A stretch of 64,000 bases of DNA, taken from contig OW121743.1 in assembly GCA_933228675.1 (NCBI GenBank), positions 96,101,998 through 96,165,997 of the forward strand, given 5' to 3'. This document shows positions 1-11,400 of the stretch, piece by piece. A program made the position numbers and the translations under genes. A model generated the notes under the pieces. It did not search any database. It worked only from the letters and a program-made list of their open reading frames with translations, and had not been told where the DNA came from. Origin of the DNA: Stomorhina lunata (Eukaryota; Arthropoda; Insecta; Diptera; Rhiniidae). Each line of letters begins with the position of its first letter. Positions within the stretch are counted from its first letter, which is position 1.

Positions 1-29
1 AAGTTTCTTTCTAAATTGTTTAGTTTAAA

Positions 30-300
30 ATATAAGAGTGGGTTAAAAAAGTACCAAAAAAACTGTTTTTACCCTTTTTTAACCCCTATCGGACATAGTT
101 TCAAAAAAGTACCAAACACCTGTCCGCTTATTCTCATAGCTATTTAAAACGTAATTTTAGTTTTGTTTCCTATTATTTTAGGAGATATATCGTTTTCGAT
201 TTTCACCTTTTTACCCGTTTTTACCCTCTTAGAGGTAAAAATGGTCCAAATTTTATCAAAATCGTTAGAGCCGTTTTCGAGATAGCCATTCTATGTATAT
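30..300. repeat. Dispersed-repeat fragment with ACCAAA/TTTACCC motifs
   Basis: The stretch contains repeated phrases GTACCAAA, TTTTTACCC and GTTTTTACCC, then ATCAAAATCGTTAGAGCCG and a GTTTTCGAGATAG motif. Phrases of the type 'atcaaaatcg-t-agccgtttt-gagat' are common near the ends of dispersed repeats in insect genomes, so I read this as the remnant of a mobile element. No ends, target duplication or reading frame can be seen, and the family is not identified. A short TATATA run follows at about 297-322. Confidence 0.3.
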
Positions 301-502
301 ATATAGATATATATATATATACATACAATTATTGCTCATTTAAGAATATAAGATTTGTAATTTAATAAAGCACAATACCAAAGATGGGCTTTTTAAAGTA
401 TTTTTACTTACTAAGTACTTGTCTACAATGACATTTTTATGTTTAATGAAAAAAGTTTTTTTTTTTTTAATTTTTGTTTCTATATACTGCAATCTAATCA
501 TT

Positions 503-770
503 AAGCAGAAAAATTTACTGATTACTGAATTTATTTTCATTAATCAGTAAAATTTACTGATTACTGATTTTTTTTCAGTAATCAGTAAACTTTACTGAAT
601 ACTAATTTGTTTTTTCAGTAATCAGTCAAATTTACTGAATACTGATTTGCTTTTTCAGTAATCAGTAAAATTTACTAAATAACGATTTATTTTTTCAGTA
701 ACCAGTAAAATGTACTGAATACAGATTTTTATTTTCAGTAAACATTTATTGATTACTGAAACGCTTACTG
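503..770. repeat. 40-bp tandem repeat, each unit a hairpin
   Basis: The motif CAGTAATCAGTAAA recurs with its CAGTA start at 576, 616, 656, 696 and 736, a strict 40-bp period, with further degenerate units on either side. Each unit pairs TTTACTGAATACTGATT with TCAGTAATCAGTAAA across a T-rich loop, so every unit can fold into a short hairpin. Copies differ at scattered positions, which suggests an old array. No gene overlaps it. Confidence 0.8.
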
Positions 771-879
771 CAGTAAAAAAGTAATGCAGTATGCATATGT
801 ATAATATATAGGAAATTTTATTGTTTTTTTTTTTTTTTTTAAATCTTCATCAGAGAAGAATTAGTAGATTAGAGATTTT

Positions 880-3260
880 TTAAATTTTTTATTCAATGAA
901 AATTTTTGTGAAATTTTGTAAGAGGTAATTTTATGAAAATTCCTATAAAAGAAAAAACTTTGTAAAAATTTATATAAAAAGACAATTTTATCCAAAATTT
1001 TTTACATAGAATGAATATTATTTATAAATATATACAATTTTTTATATAGAAAAATTTTGTCATATATAACAAATTTTGTCAAATTTGCTAATATAAAGTA
1101 AATCTTTATAAAAGTTCTCAGGTAAAGAAAATGTTTACAAAATTATAGATATACAAAATATTTTGTAAAAAATTTATTTGTTTTGTTGAAAAAATTGTGT
1201 AAAAATTTCTCACAGAGAAAATTTTTGACGATTCTTTTTCTAATAAGAAAAAATTCTGTCAAAATTTTTCATAAAGATAAAATTAAAAAAAAAAAAAATA
1301 ATTTAAGTTGAAATTTTACTCAAATCCTTATAAAGTTAAAATTTGATCGTTTTTTTTATATAAAAAATTGTTTTACTAAAATTTTTCATTAGAAAAGAAA
1401 TTTTGTTTTCCTCATGTAAAGGAAATTTCGTAAAAATTTCTATCAAAAGGAAATTTGTTTTAAAAAATTTTAGATGGAAAAAATTTTGCCAAATTTTTTT
1501 GTATTGAGAATATTTTATCGAAATTTCTTGTTAACATTTTGTAGAAATTTCTTGTTAAAATTTTGTAGGAATTTATTTTTAAAATTTTGTTAAAATTTAT
1601 TTTTAAAACTTTGTAAATAATTATAATATGACAAAATTTTGTTGAAAACATTATAGATAAATTAAATTACTTCAAAACTTCTAATATAGGGAAAATTTTT
1701 GGCAAATGTTTGTGCAGTTGATATAGAAAAACTTTGCAAAACTTTCTATAAAAAGAAAATATTATCCAAGTTTTTAGATTTTGTAAACATTTCTTATATA
1801 GAACGAATATAATTTCTAATTTATTTGATTTTTTACATATATATATATAAAATTTTGTAAAATTTTCTTATATATATAAAATTTTGTAAAATTTTCTTAT
1901 ATAAAGAAAATTTGTATAAAATTAAGAAAATTTTTACAATTTTCTCTTATAGAGAGAATTTTCGCAAAATTTCTTATTTATAGAAAATTTTGCCATGATT
2001 CTAGATATAGAGAAGTTTTGTCAAAATTTCTCATGTAGAACAAATTTTGTCAAAATTTCTTCCAATGCAAATTTTTGTCGAATTTCTTTATAATTTTTTT
2101 TTTTTTCAAAATTTTACATAAAAAAAAATTGTAATTTTGCTCAAAAGTCATTTAAAAAATAAATTTAGGCCATTTTTTATATAAAGAAATTTTTTTTCCA
2201 AATTTCTCTTTAGAGCGATTTTTATAATTTCGCATTTTACAAAATCTATTTTCCTCATATGAAATAAATTTCGTCAACATTTTTATTTCAAGAAAATTTG
2301 TTTTTTCAATATTTATTATTTTGTAAAAATTTCTTGTTTAGAAAACATTTTGTTAAAATTTCTTATTCAAATTTCTATATAAGGAAATTTTGAAAAAAAA
2401 TGTATATGACGAAATTTTGAAAAAAAAAAAATTCTATATAAATGAATTTTGGTCAAAATTTCTAATATAGAAACAGTTTCTTATATAAAACATTTTTTTT
2501 AGAAATTTCTCATATAAAAAAAATTATGACAAATTTTTCCCTTATTAAAAACTTTTATATAATTCCAAAGAAAAATTTTGTCAAAAATTTAATAAGTTAA
2601 AATTTGGTTTTAATCTATTCGAAATTTAAAAAAAATATATATATATAATGTCTCAATAGAGTACACTCTTCTTTTGTCAAAATTTCTTTGCAAAAAAATT
2701 ATGACAAAATTTAAATTTCAAAAAACAATTTTCATATAAACAAAATTATTTAAAAATTTCTCATATCAAAAAATGTAAAAAAAAGTATTTCGAAAAGATG
2801 ACATTTTTCAGAATTTAGTGAAAATTTTTATGTAGAGGAAAGTGTTTAAAATTTTGCATATAGAGAATATAGAGAATCTTTTGAATATAGAAAAACTTTT
2901 TTTTAATTTTTATTAGATAACATTTTCTGTCAATTCCTAATGTAGGAGAAAATTTGGCATTAATTACCATTTTTTGAAAATTTGCTCGAAATTCCTTAGA
3001 TAGAGATGATTTTGACACTATTCCATATCCAAGAATTTTATATAGATTTCTTATACAGCATAAGTTTTTTTTTTTAATTATAATTTTAGACAATTTTATT
3101 AAAATTCCTTACAGAGATACAAATTTTAAATTCAAATTAAAATTTTACAAATTTAGAAAGTTCTAAGAAGAGTTCTCATTCAAATTTCAGATTTTTATTA
3201 AAAATCTTTATGTAAGGAAAACTTTTTATGAAAAAGTTTTACATAAATGTATTCCCTAAT
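880..3260. repeat. Degenerate ~30-bp A/T minisatellite (family B)
   Basis: About 2.4 kb of imperfect repeats of an AAAATTTTGTC half followed by an AAAATTTCTTATATAGA half. The period is about 28-31 bp but drifts because of many indels. The unit has the same two-tract design as the arrays near 35-45, 47-51 and 62-64 kb, so it may be an older relative of them. Translation products in this stretch are low-complexity K/N/F/I chains and are not genes. Poly-T runs sit at about 822-840 and 3067-3076. Confidence 0.7.
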
Positions 3261-5900
3261 TCTAGACAGATCGAAAATGAGACAAAATAAATACGAATTA
3301 TAGTGTCTGTACAAATATCATCATATAGCGAAGATTACCATGAGAAAAAAAGAATACTTTTCAGTATTTGATTTCTTTACTTCATATCGTTTTGTCGTTG
3401 CTTTTTTGAAGACTAAGAAATTTGTAAATTTTTTACAATTTCTTATATTCGGAGTTTTTTGTTGCTCAAATTTCTTTCTTATTTGAGGGAAATCTTTATG
3501 TGACGAAAATTCTTACAATCTGGTTATATTGTTTTCTTTGAAGCATAAAAGTCGCGTGACTTTGTAATGTTGTAATAGTTATTTCTATGAAATTTAGTTT
3601 AACGTCATTTCTAAAGCGTCATTATTAGAGAAACAAAAACTGGGTCCTCTATCTCTATTAAAAAATTACTCTAACTCAAAACCTTTTTAATATTAAGGCA
3701 GAGCTTTTTAGAGGTTTAAGGAGAGTAAATTAAAAAAAAAAAACTTAAATTGTAAAATCATTTAGTAAATTTCTGGCTAATGCAAAAGTTTATAATAAAC
3801 CAGCAAAAGAATTATATTGCAAACAAAATACTTCAGAAAAGAGTAAACGTTTTTTTTTTTTTTGAAATCCAGAATTTATACAAATATTCTCTCTATTTCT
3901 CTTTAATTTTTACTCTGATTTTGTTTTACATGCAGTGTTTCTCTTGGATTTTTGATAAACTCTCAATACTTTATGACTGCATTGCATGCCCTGAAAATCC
4001 AGACCTACATCAACATTTTTCAACACACTCACACATATTAACACAAAAAAAATATATGCCAAGCTGGAAATTGAGCAGAGTAGCAGGATTATATACCATA
4101 AAAAAAGCCAAAATACACATACTTAGGCACACACATACATAAACATATTAACAAAAACCCGTAAAAGTTCCAGGCGCATCTTTTTCGAAATTGTGTCAAA
4201 TACCAACAAACAACAAAAACTTCGGCCACATGCATACACAAATACACATATACATATGTATGTATGTGTAGGGAAAAACTTCAAAAAATGAAGTGTACGC
4301 AGAATATTATCTACACATACATTTGCAAGGGAATTAATGAAATTTTATTGAAAATTAAATAAATTTCTTTGGAATTTTTTATTTTTGTTTAAAAATTTTA
4401 TATAAATCTAGGCTTTCAAGAGAGAAATGCAAAAATAAAATAATTCTTTTTTTCGCAAACTGTAAAGAAAGAAATGTCAGCTTATGCTATTCATCTTGCA
4501 TTTAACGTCATCATGATTGCATCATAGAGTAACCTCAAAAAGGTTTTAAATACTAGATACATGAGTATTGTTCAAACGTCAGAGTATGAAATTATCAGGA
4601 ACTTAACATCATCATCATTACCGTCATCGTCATCATCTGTATTAATTCTGCTAAAAGCAAAAAAACGAAAAAATAAAAATGAAAAACTAACATAATTGCT
4701 TATAACTAAGGTACAAAATATCACACATTTTTTAGCCTGAAACAATAAAAAATCAACTATAAAAATAAAGAGCTGTAAAATTCAAACAAAACAGAAGACC
4801 AGTAGAAATAAAAGAAACAAAAAAAAAAAAAAAAAATGAAAAGTTTCTAACCTTATACTCAAACTCTCATTTATGCTGAAAAACAACCGGGTTAAGCAAT
4901 CAGCAAACTATAATACAGACAGACACACTATTTCAAAATTTTATGCTGCCTATGCAGACATCATAAAAATGAAGCTAAATAAATACAATGAAAATGTCAT
5001 AATATTTATCTGAATTTCTTACACTTCCTCTAACTGCATTTACACATTCAACTTCCCAAACTCTTACCCCTTTCATATATTAATTTGGTTTTTACTTTTT
5101 AATAAAAATAAATTACAAAATTCTCAACATACATAAATCCATACATACAAATATCTAAACATATTCTGTTAAAATTCCATTGTTATGTTGCTTTTCAAAT
5201 AAATAGTTTTTTGTGCCAGTGTTTATTTGTTTCTTTTTTAATTCATTTATAATCAACGTTTCAAATTCATTTATACAAACATTCATACATACATTCGCCT
5301 TTAAATACATAGTATACATGTGTAGATTTTTATTTTGTTATCATTCTTGTACATTTTTATATATTATACATTTTTATCGTCATAGTTTATGGTGTGAATG
5401 CCTTCTGCAAAATTTTCGTATATGTCTAAAATACCAGAAGAAAACACGTTGCACTATTGCCAATTTTTGCAGACTAACACACATATACAAACATACTTAT
5501 TTGTATACACATACACACTACACTCATACATACATACATTCCTACATACGCAAGCAATTTGATAGAAAAATAATAGTTACCGGAAAAATATATTATGCAA
5601 GAGATGATTATGTCTATATGCATTTGTTTTTTTTTGTTATGTGTGTGTATGTGTTAGCCAGAGCATGTGTGAAAATAGGAAATAAGTATTTTACTAGAGC
5701 ACTTTTCTGTGAGAGCATTATTATCATGAGAGTTTTCTTTTAATTGTGTGCTAGAGAGATATCTAGAGAAATCTAGTTCATACTTTTTATGGGAGTTTTT
5801 CCTTTTTAGCAGAGTATACTCATACGTATGAGTAATGTGAGAGAGAGTTAGGAAATTATGTTGTTGTTTACATGGTAATGTTAAAGTTGGGCGATGATTA
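3261..5900. other. Unique A/T-rich spacer with CA/TA microsatellites; no gene seen
   Basis: This stretch has ordinary unique-looking composition with short simple repeats: ACACACATACATA-type runs near 4120-4265, ATCATCATC near 4605-4637 and CATACACACTACACTCATACATAC near 5505-5545. Open frames here (for example 3780-4142 and 5213-5743) translate to H/T/Y/F-rich simple sequence without domain signatures, and I do not accept them. The region could be intron or intergenic. I see no promoter or splice pair that I can support. Confidence 0.5.
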
Positions 5901-5906
5901 AGTTTA

Positions 5907-5946
5907 GCTAACATTTTTATGTTAGTTCGTTTAACATTTTGATGTT
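5907..5946. other. Two adjacent short hairpins ahead of a fold-back
   Basis: GCTAACATTTTTATGTTAG is followed at once by TTAACATTTTGATGTTAA. Each has a 7-8-bp stem (CTAACAT/ATGTTAG and TTAACAT/ATGTTAA) with a short T-rich loop. They lie about 140 bp before the long inverted repeat at 6084. Whether they belong to it is unknown. Confidence 0.45.
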
Positions 5947-6083
5947 AAGTTTTTAAATAAATTTGGAAAGAATTCAAACACTAGTTATTTATTTTAAAAC
6001 TAAAACTACTAATGTAATTTTTAAAAAATGTTGAATTTTTTATATAAAATCTGAAGAAGTTTTTATGAGTATACTTAACATCA

Positions 6084-7507
6084 CATAATTAATTATAACT
6101 CAGAAACTAATAATCGGATATTATTCAAATAAAATCAGAAAAATTAAGATTTATATAGCCTTTGATTCGTCTATATATCACGTTTCAATCGAATCAATAG
6201 TATCAGAGTTATAATAAAAAATTTAAGAAAAAAATATATTTTTACGTAAAAATGGCAAAAATTTTTGTTTTAAAAAAATCATAAAAAATAGAAAACGGCA
6301 AAAAATGTTCAGATTCATAATTCTGTCGCAAAGCCACAAATAATAGCAATAAAACGAGATATCGACCATAAAAATCGATTGATCTTTTTTGAATTATTTT
6401 GCAATTAAGTGAATTCACTCATTTTTACAAAAATTTATATTTTTGCTTGATATACGTATACAGGGTTTTTCAAATGTGTGAAAAAAATAGATTTTAGAAT
6501 TTCAAGGAGTGCCAGTCGGATTATTGTGAGATTTGGTGAGGAACTTTTACCCACAAAATTTTAGCCAAATTGGACAAAGCTAACACGTGTCGACCAGGTC
6601 CTAAAGCTGACAAATCAAGTTTATATCGGAAAAATTTTATAATTTTTAAGTTTTTGCAAAATTAACGCTATTTATTCTCCCTTTTGCAAAAAAGTGGATC
6701 CTGGTCCATAGGGCAAACACAATGAGATTTTCAATAAGCTACATATTTTTAAACAGTTTTCGAGTTACTACAGTTTGCACTGGCCATTACATGTTCTTGA
6801 GGACTTGCCGAAGGCAATTGACCAAAAGATGTGGCTAAGTCAAATCAATGGAATAGATCGAAAATGCATTTCATTGTTTTATTCATGTATTTTCTTTAAT
6901 TTTATATTTTATTATTTAAATTTATTACAACATACAAAATATCAATCAATTTTTTTCGATTTAAACGCTATTTTTCAGATTTGGGGCCTATGCGCTATGT
7001 GTTAACGTTGTCCAATTCGACTAAAATTTTGTGGGTGGAAGTTTCTCACCAAATCTCACAATAATCCGACATGTACCTCTTGAAATTGGAAAATTTATTT
7101 TTTTCATACATTTGAAAACCCGCTATAATGCGTATATCAAGCAAAAAACTAAAATTTTGTGAAAATGAGCGAACTCACTAAATTGTAAATAAACTCGAAA
7201 AAATCAATCGATTTTTATGGTCGATATCTCATTTTGCTGCTATTATATGTCGCTATGCGATAAAATAATAAATCTGGAAGTTTTTTTCCGTTTTCGATTT
7301 TTCAAGATTTTTTAAAACGAAAACTTTTGCCATTTTAATGTAAAAAATATATTTATTTCTTAAGTTTTTTATTATAACTCCGTTACTATTGATTTGATTG
7401 AAACGCGATGTATAGACGAATAAAAGGCTATGTAAATCTTAATTTTTCTGTTTTTATTTTAATAATATCGGACTAGTAGTTTTTGAGTTATCATTAATTA
7501 TTTGAAG
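6084..7507. mobile_element. Fold-back element with ~560-bp inverted arms
   Basis: The left arm (about 6084-6645) and right arm (about 6940-7507) are diverged reverse complements over most of their length. Matching pairs include GTGAGATTTGG (6529) with CCAAATCTCAC (7050), CACAAAATTTTAG with CTAAAATTTTGTG, ATCGATTGATC with the corresponding ATCAATCGAT, and CGTTTCAATCGAATCAATAG with CTATTGATTTGATTGAAACG. The roughly 300-bp centre holds a short frame starting at 6775 that I do not recognise. Arms this long and diverged fit an old fold-back or a non-autonomous DNA transposon with long terminal inverted repeats. No clear target duplication was found, so the ends are approximate. Confidence 0.75.
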
Positions 7508-7628
7508 AAACGTCTTAAAAAAAATTGCAATTAAAAAAAAAAATTAAAAAAATCTATCCATAGAATTTAAAAATTATACCATTTTTTTGCATCAAAATTG
7601 TATAGTGGTTTGTGCTGTGTAATTAGTT

Positions 7629-8542
7629 GTCCTAAATTTAAAAAAAATACCTGCAAAATTAATTTCGAAAGTCGTTTTAGAATTTGCGTATTTCCATCAC
7701 TATAAGGGCAAATCCGCCAGGGAAATCCCTAAAATTTTCTTCCGTATGGTTAGGACATCATATCCCGTGGTAAAAGTGGAGGAATATTTGGAATTAAAAG
7801 GGTAACAATGCAGTCCAAAATATAAAACAATACAAATTTAAAGTAAAATTACTAAAGCCTTCTAGGAAAAGCGGCACTCCAGCACTAGGGGCTTAAGTCG
7901 GAACTGAAAAGTGGTCATGGGCTAAGGTATCCTAAGGAGCAATCCGAAATATATAGGTAAAACAGAGGTATTCATCTATAGTGGCTAGGAAAAATCTACT
8001 TCTTTCAACATAAAATATTGAAAATTACTTCATGCTTTCTATTTCGCACTTAGAATTAGTATTAGGGTACATTTTTTTCTCTAATCATGCTCAAATGATG
8101 CTGTATTATCATGATGGATCCCCAAAAGTTTGGAAACCTAGTTAAGTGCTCTGTAGCAAACTTAAAGAGATTTTTAATATTTTTCGTTGATAGCAGTATA
8201 CTTTTTCTAGCCACTGTAGATGAATATTTCAGGTTTACCGGTATATTTTGGATAACTTCTTGGGATACACATAGCCCATGATCATTTTTTACTTAGGAGG
8301 TAAGCCCCTAGTGCTGGAGTGCCATTTTTTCCAGACGGTTTTAATAATTTTACTTTTAATTCATGTTGTATATTATTTTGGGCTGCAAGATTACCCTTTT
8401 TATTCCAATATTCTTTCATTTTCAGTACGGGATCTGATGTCCTAACCATACGGGAGAACATTTTAGCGATTTCCTGGCGGATTTGTCCTTATAGTGATGG
8501 AAATTAATTTTTCAGGCATTTTTTTAAATTTAGGACCAATAA
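7629..8542. mobile_element. Second fold-back element with ~360-bp arms
   Basis: The left arm starts GTCCTAAATTTAAAAAAAAT and the right arm ends with its reverse complement at 8542. Internal matches include TCCATCACTATAAGG with CCTTATAGTGATGGA, ATGGTTAGGACATCA with TGATGTCCTAACCAT, GCACTCCAGCACTAGGGGCTTA with TAAGCCCCTAGTGCTGGAGTGCC, and ATTCATCTATAGTGGCTAG with CTAGCCACTGTAGATGAAT. The spacer is about 150 bp (roughly 8000-8150). The arms are diverged but collinear. It is unrelated in sequence to the element just upstream and carries no acceptable reading frame. It is probably a non-autonomous DNA transposon; the superfamily is not assigned. Confidence 0.75.
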
Positions 8543-8689
8543 TGCACAAATTTTTTTTACAATACTTTTTATAACTTTAATTTCATTGGATAACACTCAA
8601 AAATATTATAAAATCAAAAATATAACGGTAAATAAGAACATTTGGTGTTATTTTTACTCATTGCGCAAACATTTATTTGACGCCTTTTA

Positions 8690-9353
8690 AATTGGGTGTA
8701 TTTCTTTTTTTATTGTTGTTGTTACAATGCATGTATTTATTTCAATTTTTTTACGACTTTTTGTAGTAAACGGAAGAATCTCCGAAACTATCGAACCAAT
8801 TTTTCTGAAATTTTGACAAAATATTTGTTTTTGAAATCTCAAGTGGGCGTGGCCCCTCCCATATAACTCATATATTAAAAATGACAAATATAGACGACCG
8901 AGATTCCCGATTTTTCTGAAATTTTGACAGTATGTTAAAATGTGACCGATGGGTAAAACAGGTCATATTTTTTTTTTCAAATCTCAAGTGGGCGTGACCC
9001 CTCCCATATAAGTCAGATTTTAAAACATACAAATATGGATGATCAAACCGACCGATTTTTCTGAAATTTGGACAGTGGAGTAAGGTGTGACCGGTAGTTA
9101 AAATAGCCTAGGGTTTTTTATGAAATCTCAAGTTCTGAAATCTCAAGTGACAAATATGAATGACCGAGCGGTTCGATTTTTCTAAAATTTTAACAGTATG
9201 GTAAGGTGCGACCGGTGGTTAAAATAGGCTAGGTTTTTTTAAATTGTAAGTGGGCTTGACCCCACCTTGTGACCCCTCCCATATAAGTAAAATACAGTGA
9301 CAAGTTAAAAACTCTAACTACTAACCCGGGCAACGCCGGGTAAAATCAGCTAG
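8690..9353 (+). mobile_element. Non-autonomous Helitron (3' end clear, 5' end uncertain)
   Basis: The 3' terminus is canonical for a rolling-circle Helitron: a GC-rich hairpin ACCCGG-GCAACG-CCGGGT (9324-9341), a short A/T spacer, and a terminal CTAG (9350-9353) followed by a host T. Upstream, four degenerate units of about 120-130 bp repeat the phrases TTTTTCTGAAATTTTGACAG, GTGACCGGTGG and CAAGTGGGCGTGACCCCTCCC. No Rep/helicase frame is present, so the element depends on an autonomous partner. The 5' end (expected to be TC after a host A) could not be placed; 8690 marks only where the internal repeats begin. Confidence 0.8.
9324..9353 (+). other. Helitron 3' terminal hairpin and CTAG end
   Basis: A six-bp stem ACCCGG/CCGGGT with loop GCAACG sits 9 nt before CTAG. 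In Helitrons this hairpin acts as the terminator signal for rolling-circle replication, and insertion occurs between host A and T. The next host base here is T (9354), as expected. Confidence 0.85.
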
Positions 9354-9509
9354 TAAACAATAAATAAGATTTTTTAATTATTTTAAAACTTGAACAATTT
9401 AAATCTTCCTTTTTGTATAAGTTTTTATATAACACTGACTCTTGCTTCCTTAAATGGCCTATTGTTACAACCTGTTAAGGTCTTAATAAAAAAAAAATTT
9501 TAAAAAATG

Positions 9510-9562
9510 TTTGGTCTTGTTGGGATTTGAACCGGGGCCATTCAGAGCCCACTGTGCTACCT
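9510..9562 (-). repeat. tRNA-derived SINE remnant
   Basis: Read on the minus strand, the sequence has an A-box-like GGTAGCACAGTGGG and a B-box-like GGTTCAAATCC, followed by CAACAAGACCAAAC and a T-rich tail. Box spacing is too short for a complete tRNA because the anticodon arm is largely missing, and the T stem does not pair well. I therefore call it a SINE head or tRNA pseudogene and not a functional tRNA. The phrase AATGGC-GGTT-AA-TCC-AAGACCA reappears on the plus strand near 58580-58610, so it is a dispersed family. Confidence 0.55.
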
Positions 9563-10328
9563 TAAATATTGCTCTAAAAGCGTAGCTCCTCTTCTACTAT
9601 GTTTCAAATTTCGTCAAAATCAAAAAGTAGTTTAGAAACTGCTGAGTTAATACCAAAAACAACTCAATCGGATGAGGGGAAAGCGTGTCCTTAACTCTCC
9701 CAAATTTTAACAAATAGGAATTTAATTATTTAAAAAAAGTATGAAATACAAAAAAATTTTAGTTCTATTTTATTCAGCAATATTCACAAATTCAGCAAAA
9801 ACAAAAAAAAATCCTATTCCTTGTAATAATGCCGGCACGATTTCCAGTGGTTTTTATGTCCATAAAAGTATTTTACAGTAGTTTTAACATTATTAAATAC
9901 AAGAATACAATATCTTTTACTTTTTATGACTTTTAAAAGGATCTCCACTTTTTATGTTAGATATTATTTACCCTCTCAAACCTTTATATTTCAAAACTAC
10001 TTATTTAATATTATATTAAAAAAAAAAACGTCTGTTATAAGAACTTTATCTTAAAGTTACTTATAGATCCCTTCTTAACAGGAGAAGTATCTCAAGGAAA
10101 AATATTATGCTAAAAAATTATCACTGTTAACCCATATTTTTCGCTCATCCCCTGATATACAAAAACATAATGTATTCTCATGTTTCAATTCCAAATCGTA
10201 ACCAGAACTCGACCGAAAAACATCAAACAATTAAACGGAAAAAGCTTTTTCATCATGCTTTAACACTAAAACAGAAAATTTTTAGCACGTTTTTAAAAAG
10301 CAAAACACACCGAAACCTACAAACACTT
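9563..10328. other. Unique A/T-rich spacer; no gene seen
   Basis: There is no repeat array, terminal inverted repeat or convincing coding frame here. The 63-residue frame from 10170 is lysine- and serine-rich without a recognisable domain and ends at the GAGA tract; I treat it as chance. Confidence 0.4.
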
Positions 10329-10348
10329 GAGAGCTCTCTCTCTCTCCC
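10329..10348. promoter_or_regulatory. GAGA/CT tract upstream of a candidate promoter
   Basis: A GAGAG-CTCTCTCTCTCTCCC tract gives several overlapping GAGAG/CTCTC sites, the binding motif of GAGA factor (Trl) in flies. It lies about 220-240 bp upstream of the Inr/DPE pair at 10565-10599, a usual position for promoter-proximal GAGA sites. This is a motif match only. Confidence 0.4.
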
Positions 10349-10564
10349 TACTGGCCAGTAAAAATTGTCTCCTCTCCTAATGTTCTAAATAGACACGCAT
10401 TTGAAATGTTGAGAAGAGAAAACAAGACTTTTCCCAGTACTGCTAATGCTCTTGGTCTTATTGGTGGTGGTGTTAGCTTTCTCAGTGTGTGTGCCGTGAT
10501 TCCGGTAGACTAAAAAAGCCAACAGCACAAGCACTTGGTGTCAGCATTGTCGGTATATCGTACA

Positions 10565-10599
10565 GCATTCGTGTGCGGCGTTTCACTGCTACTTGTCGT
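10565..10599 (+). promoter_or_regulatory. Candidate Inr + DPE core promoter
   Basis: GCATTC (10565-10570) matches the fly initiator TCA(G/T)T(C/T) at five of six positions, with A+1 at 10567. TGTCGT at 10594-10599 falls exactly at +28 to +33 and fits the DPE consensus DSWYVY at all six positions. Inr-DPE promoters need this exact spacing. No TATA box is visible at -30, as expected for a DPE promoter. A second Inr-like TCAGTG at 10482 has no DPE at the right distance. The motifs are short and could co-occur by chance, but the GAGA tract upstream and the UTR-like sequence downstream agree with the call. Confidence 0.4.
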
Positions 10600-11400
10600 C
10601 GTATAGAAAATAGCTCCGTGGTAAAATTTTTTTTAGAAAAAAAAAAAACAAGAAGGCATGAAAAATTCTACATGTTATTCATTATACATTTTTTTGGTGT
10701 GTGAGTTTTTTTTCCGTTTTTTTTTTGGTTCATTCATTTGGTGAAAAGTGAAGCAAGTAAAAGAAAATAGAAATACAAAAGAAAAAGCGAAGTGAAAAAA
10801 GTATAGCTCACACATACACAGAGATACACAAAGATACTACGTTCAGGCTTATACTTACACACATTTAAATAAAATTGTGATTTTCTTCGTTGCCTGTGTG
10901 CGGTAATATACAGGTGTTAGTGTGAGTGTTGTAAGAGTGTCTTCGGAAAACGGTATTCAAATCAAGTTTGTGTGTAAGGCTGTGTGGAAAGCTGATGATG
11001 TTGATGATGACGATAAGTTTGTGTGATGGCATTTGAACTGGAAAAACAGAGGCAAGAAAAGTTTGAAGCAAGAATTTGGAAAAAAAGTGTATTAGAAAGA
11101 TGTTAAAACCAAAACACACTCGCAGACACAAAACGATGAATGTGAAATAGTGAACGAAGAAGATAATGATGAGTAGAAAACTACGTTAAGGGTAGTGATG
11201 TCGATGATAATGATGAATAATATAATAATGATGAGGGTAATGATGACAATAGCGACAACGACGACTGCTGCGACTACGACGACAACGACAACAACGAAGA
11301 AGACAACCAAGACATAGAGTTCGATGTGCAGCAGTGGAACAGTTTACTTTTGTTTTTCCGCGTGCTCGCACACGCGTTTATATTACGGAAAGACGGATAT
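10567..11400 (+). other. Candidate first exon / long 5' UTR
   Basis: Downstream of the Inr/DPE pair the composition changes. The sequence is richer in G and C than its surroundings and purine-rich on the plus strand (GTGAAAAGTGAAGCAAG, GCAAGAAAAGTTTGAAGCAAG), with GATGATGATGA and ACAACGACGACTGCTGCGAC trinucleotide runs at about 10990-11000 and 11195-11310. Such runs are typical of long fly 5' UTRs. Many upstream ATGs and stops rule out a long plus-strand frame. Minus-strand frames over the trinucleotide runs give V/R/H homopolymers and are rejected. No convincing splice donor closes the exon; GTGAGT at 10922 is one weak option. The 3' boundary is where composition reverts. Confidence 0.35.

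Noticed and set aside
5213..5743. 176-codon plus-strand frame
   Set aside because: The product is a mix of F/I/Y runs and T/H repeats from CATACA microsatellites, with no domain; such frames arise easily in this composition.
9510..9562. A functional tRNA gene on the minus strand
   Set aside because: A- and B-box-like motifs exist, but the anticodon arm is missing and the T stem does not pair; it fits a SINE or pseudogene remnant.
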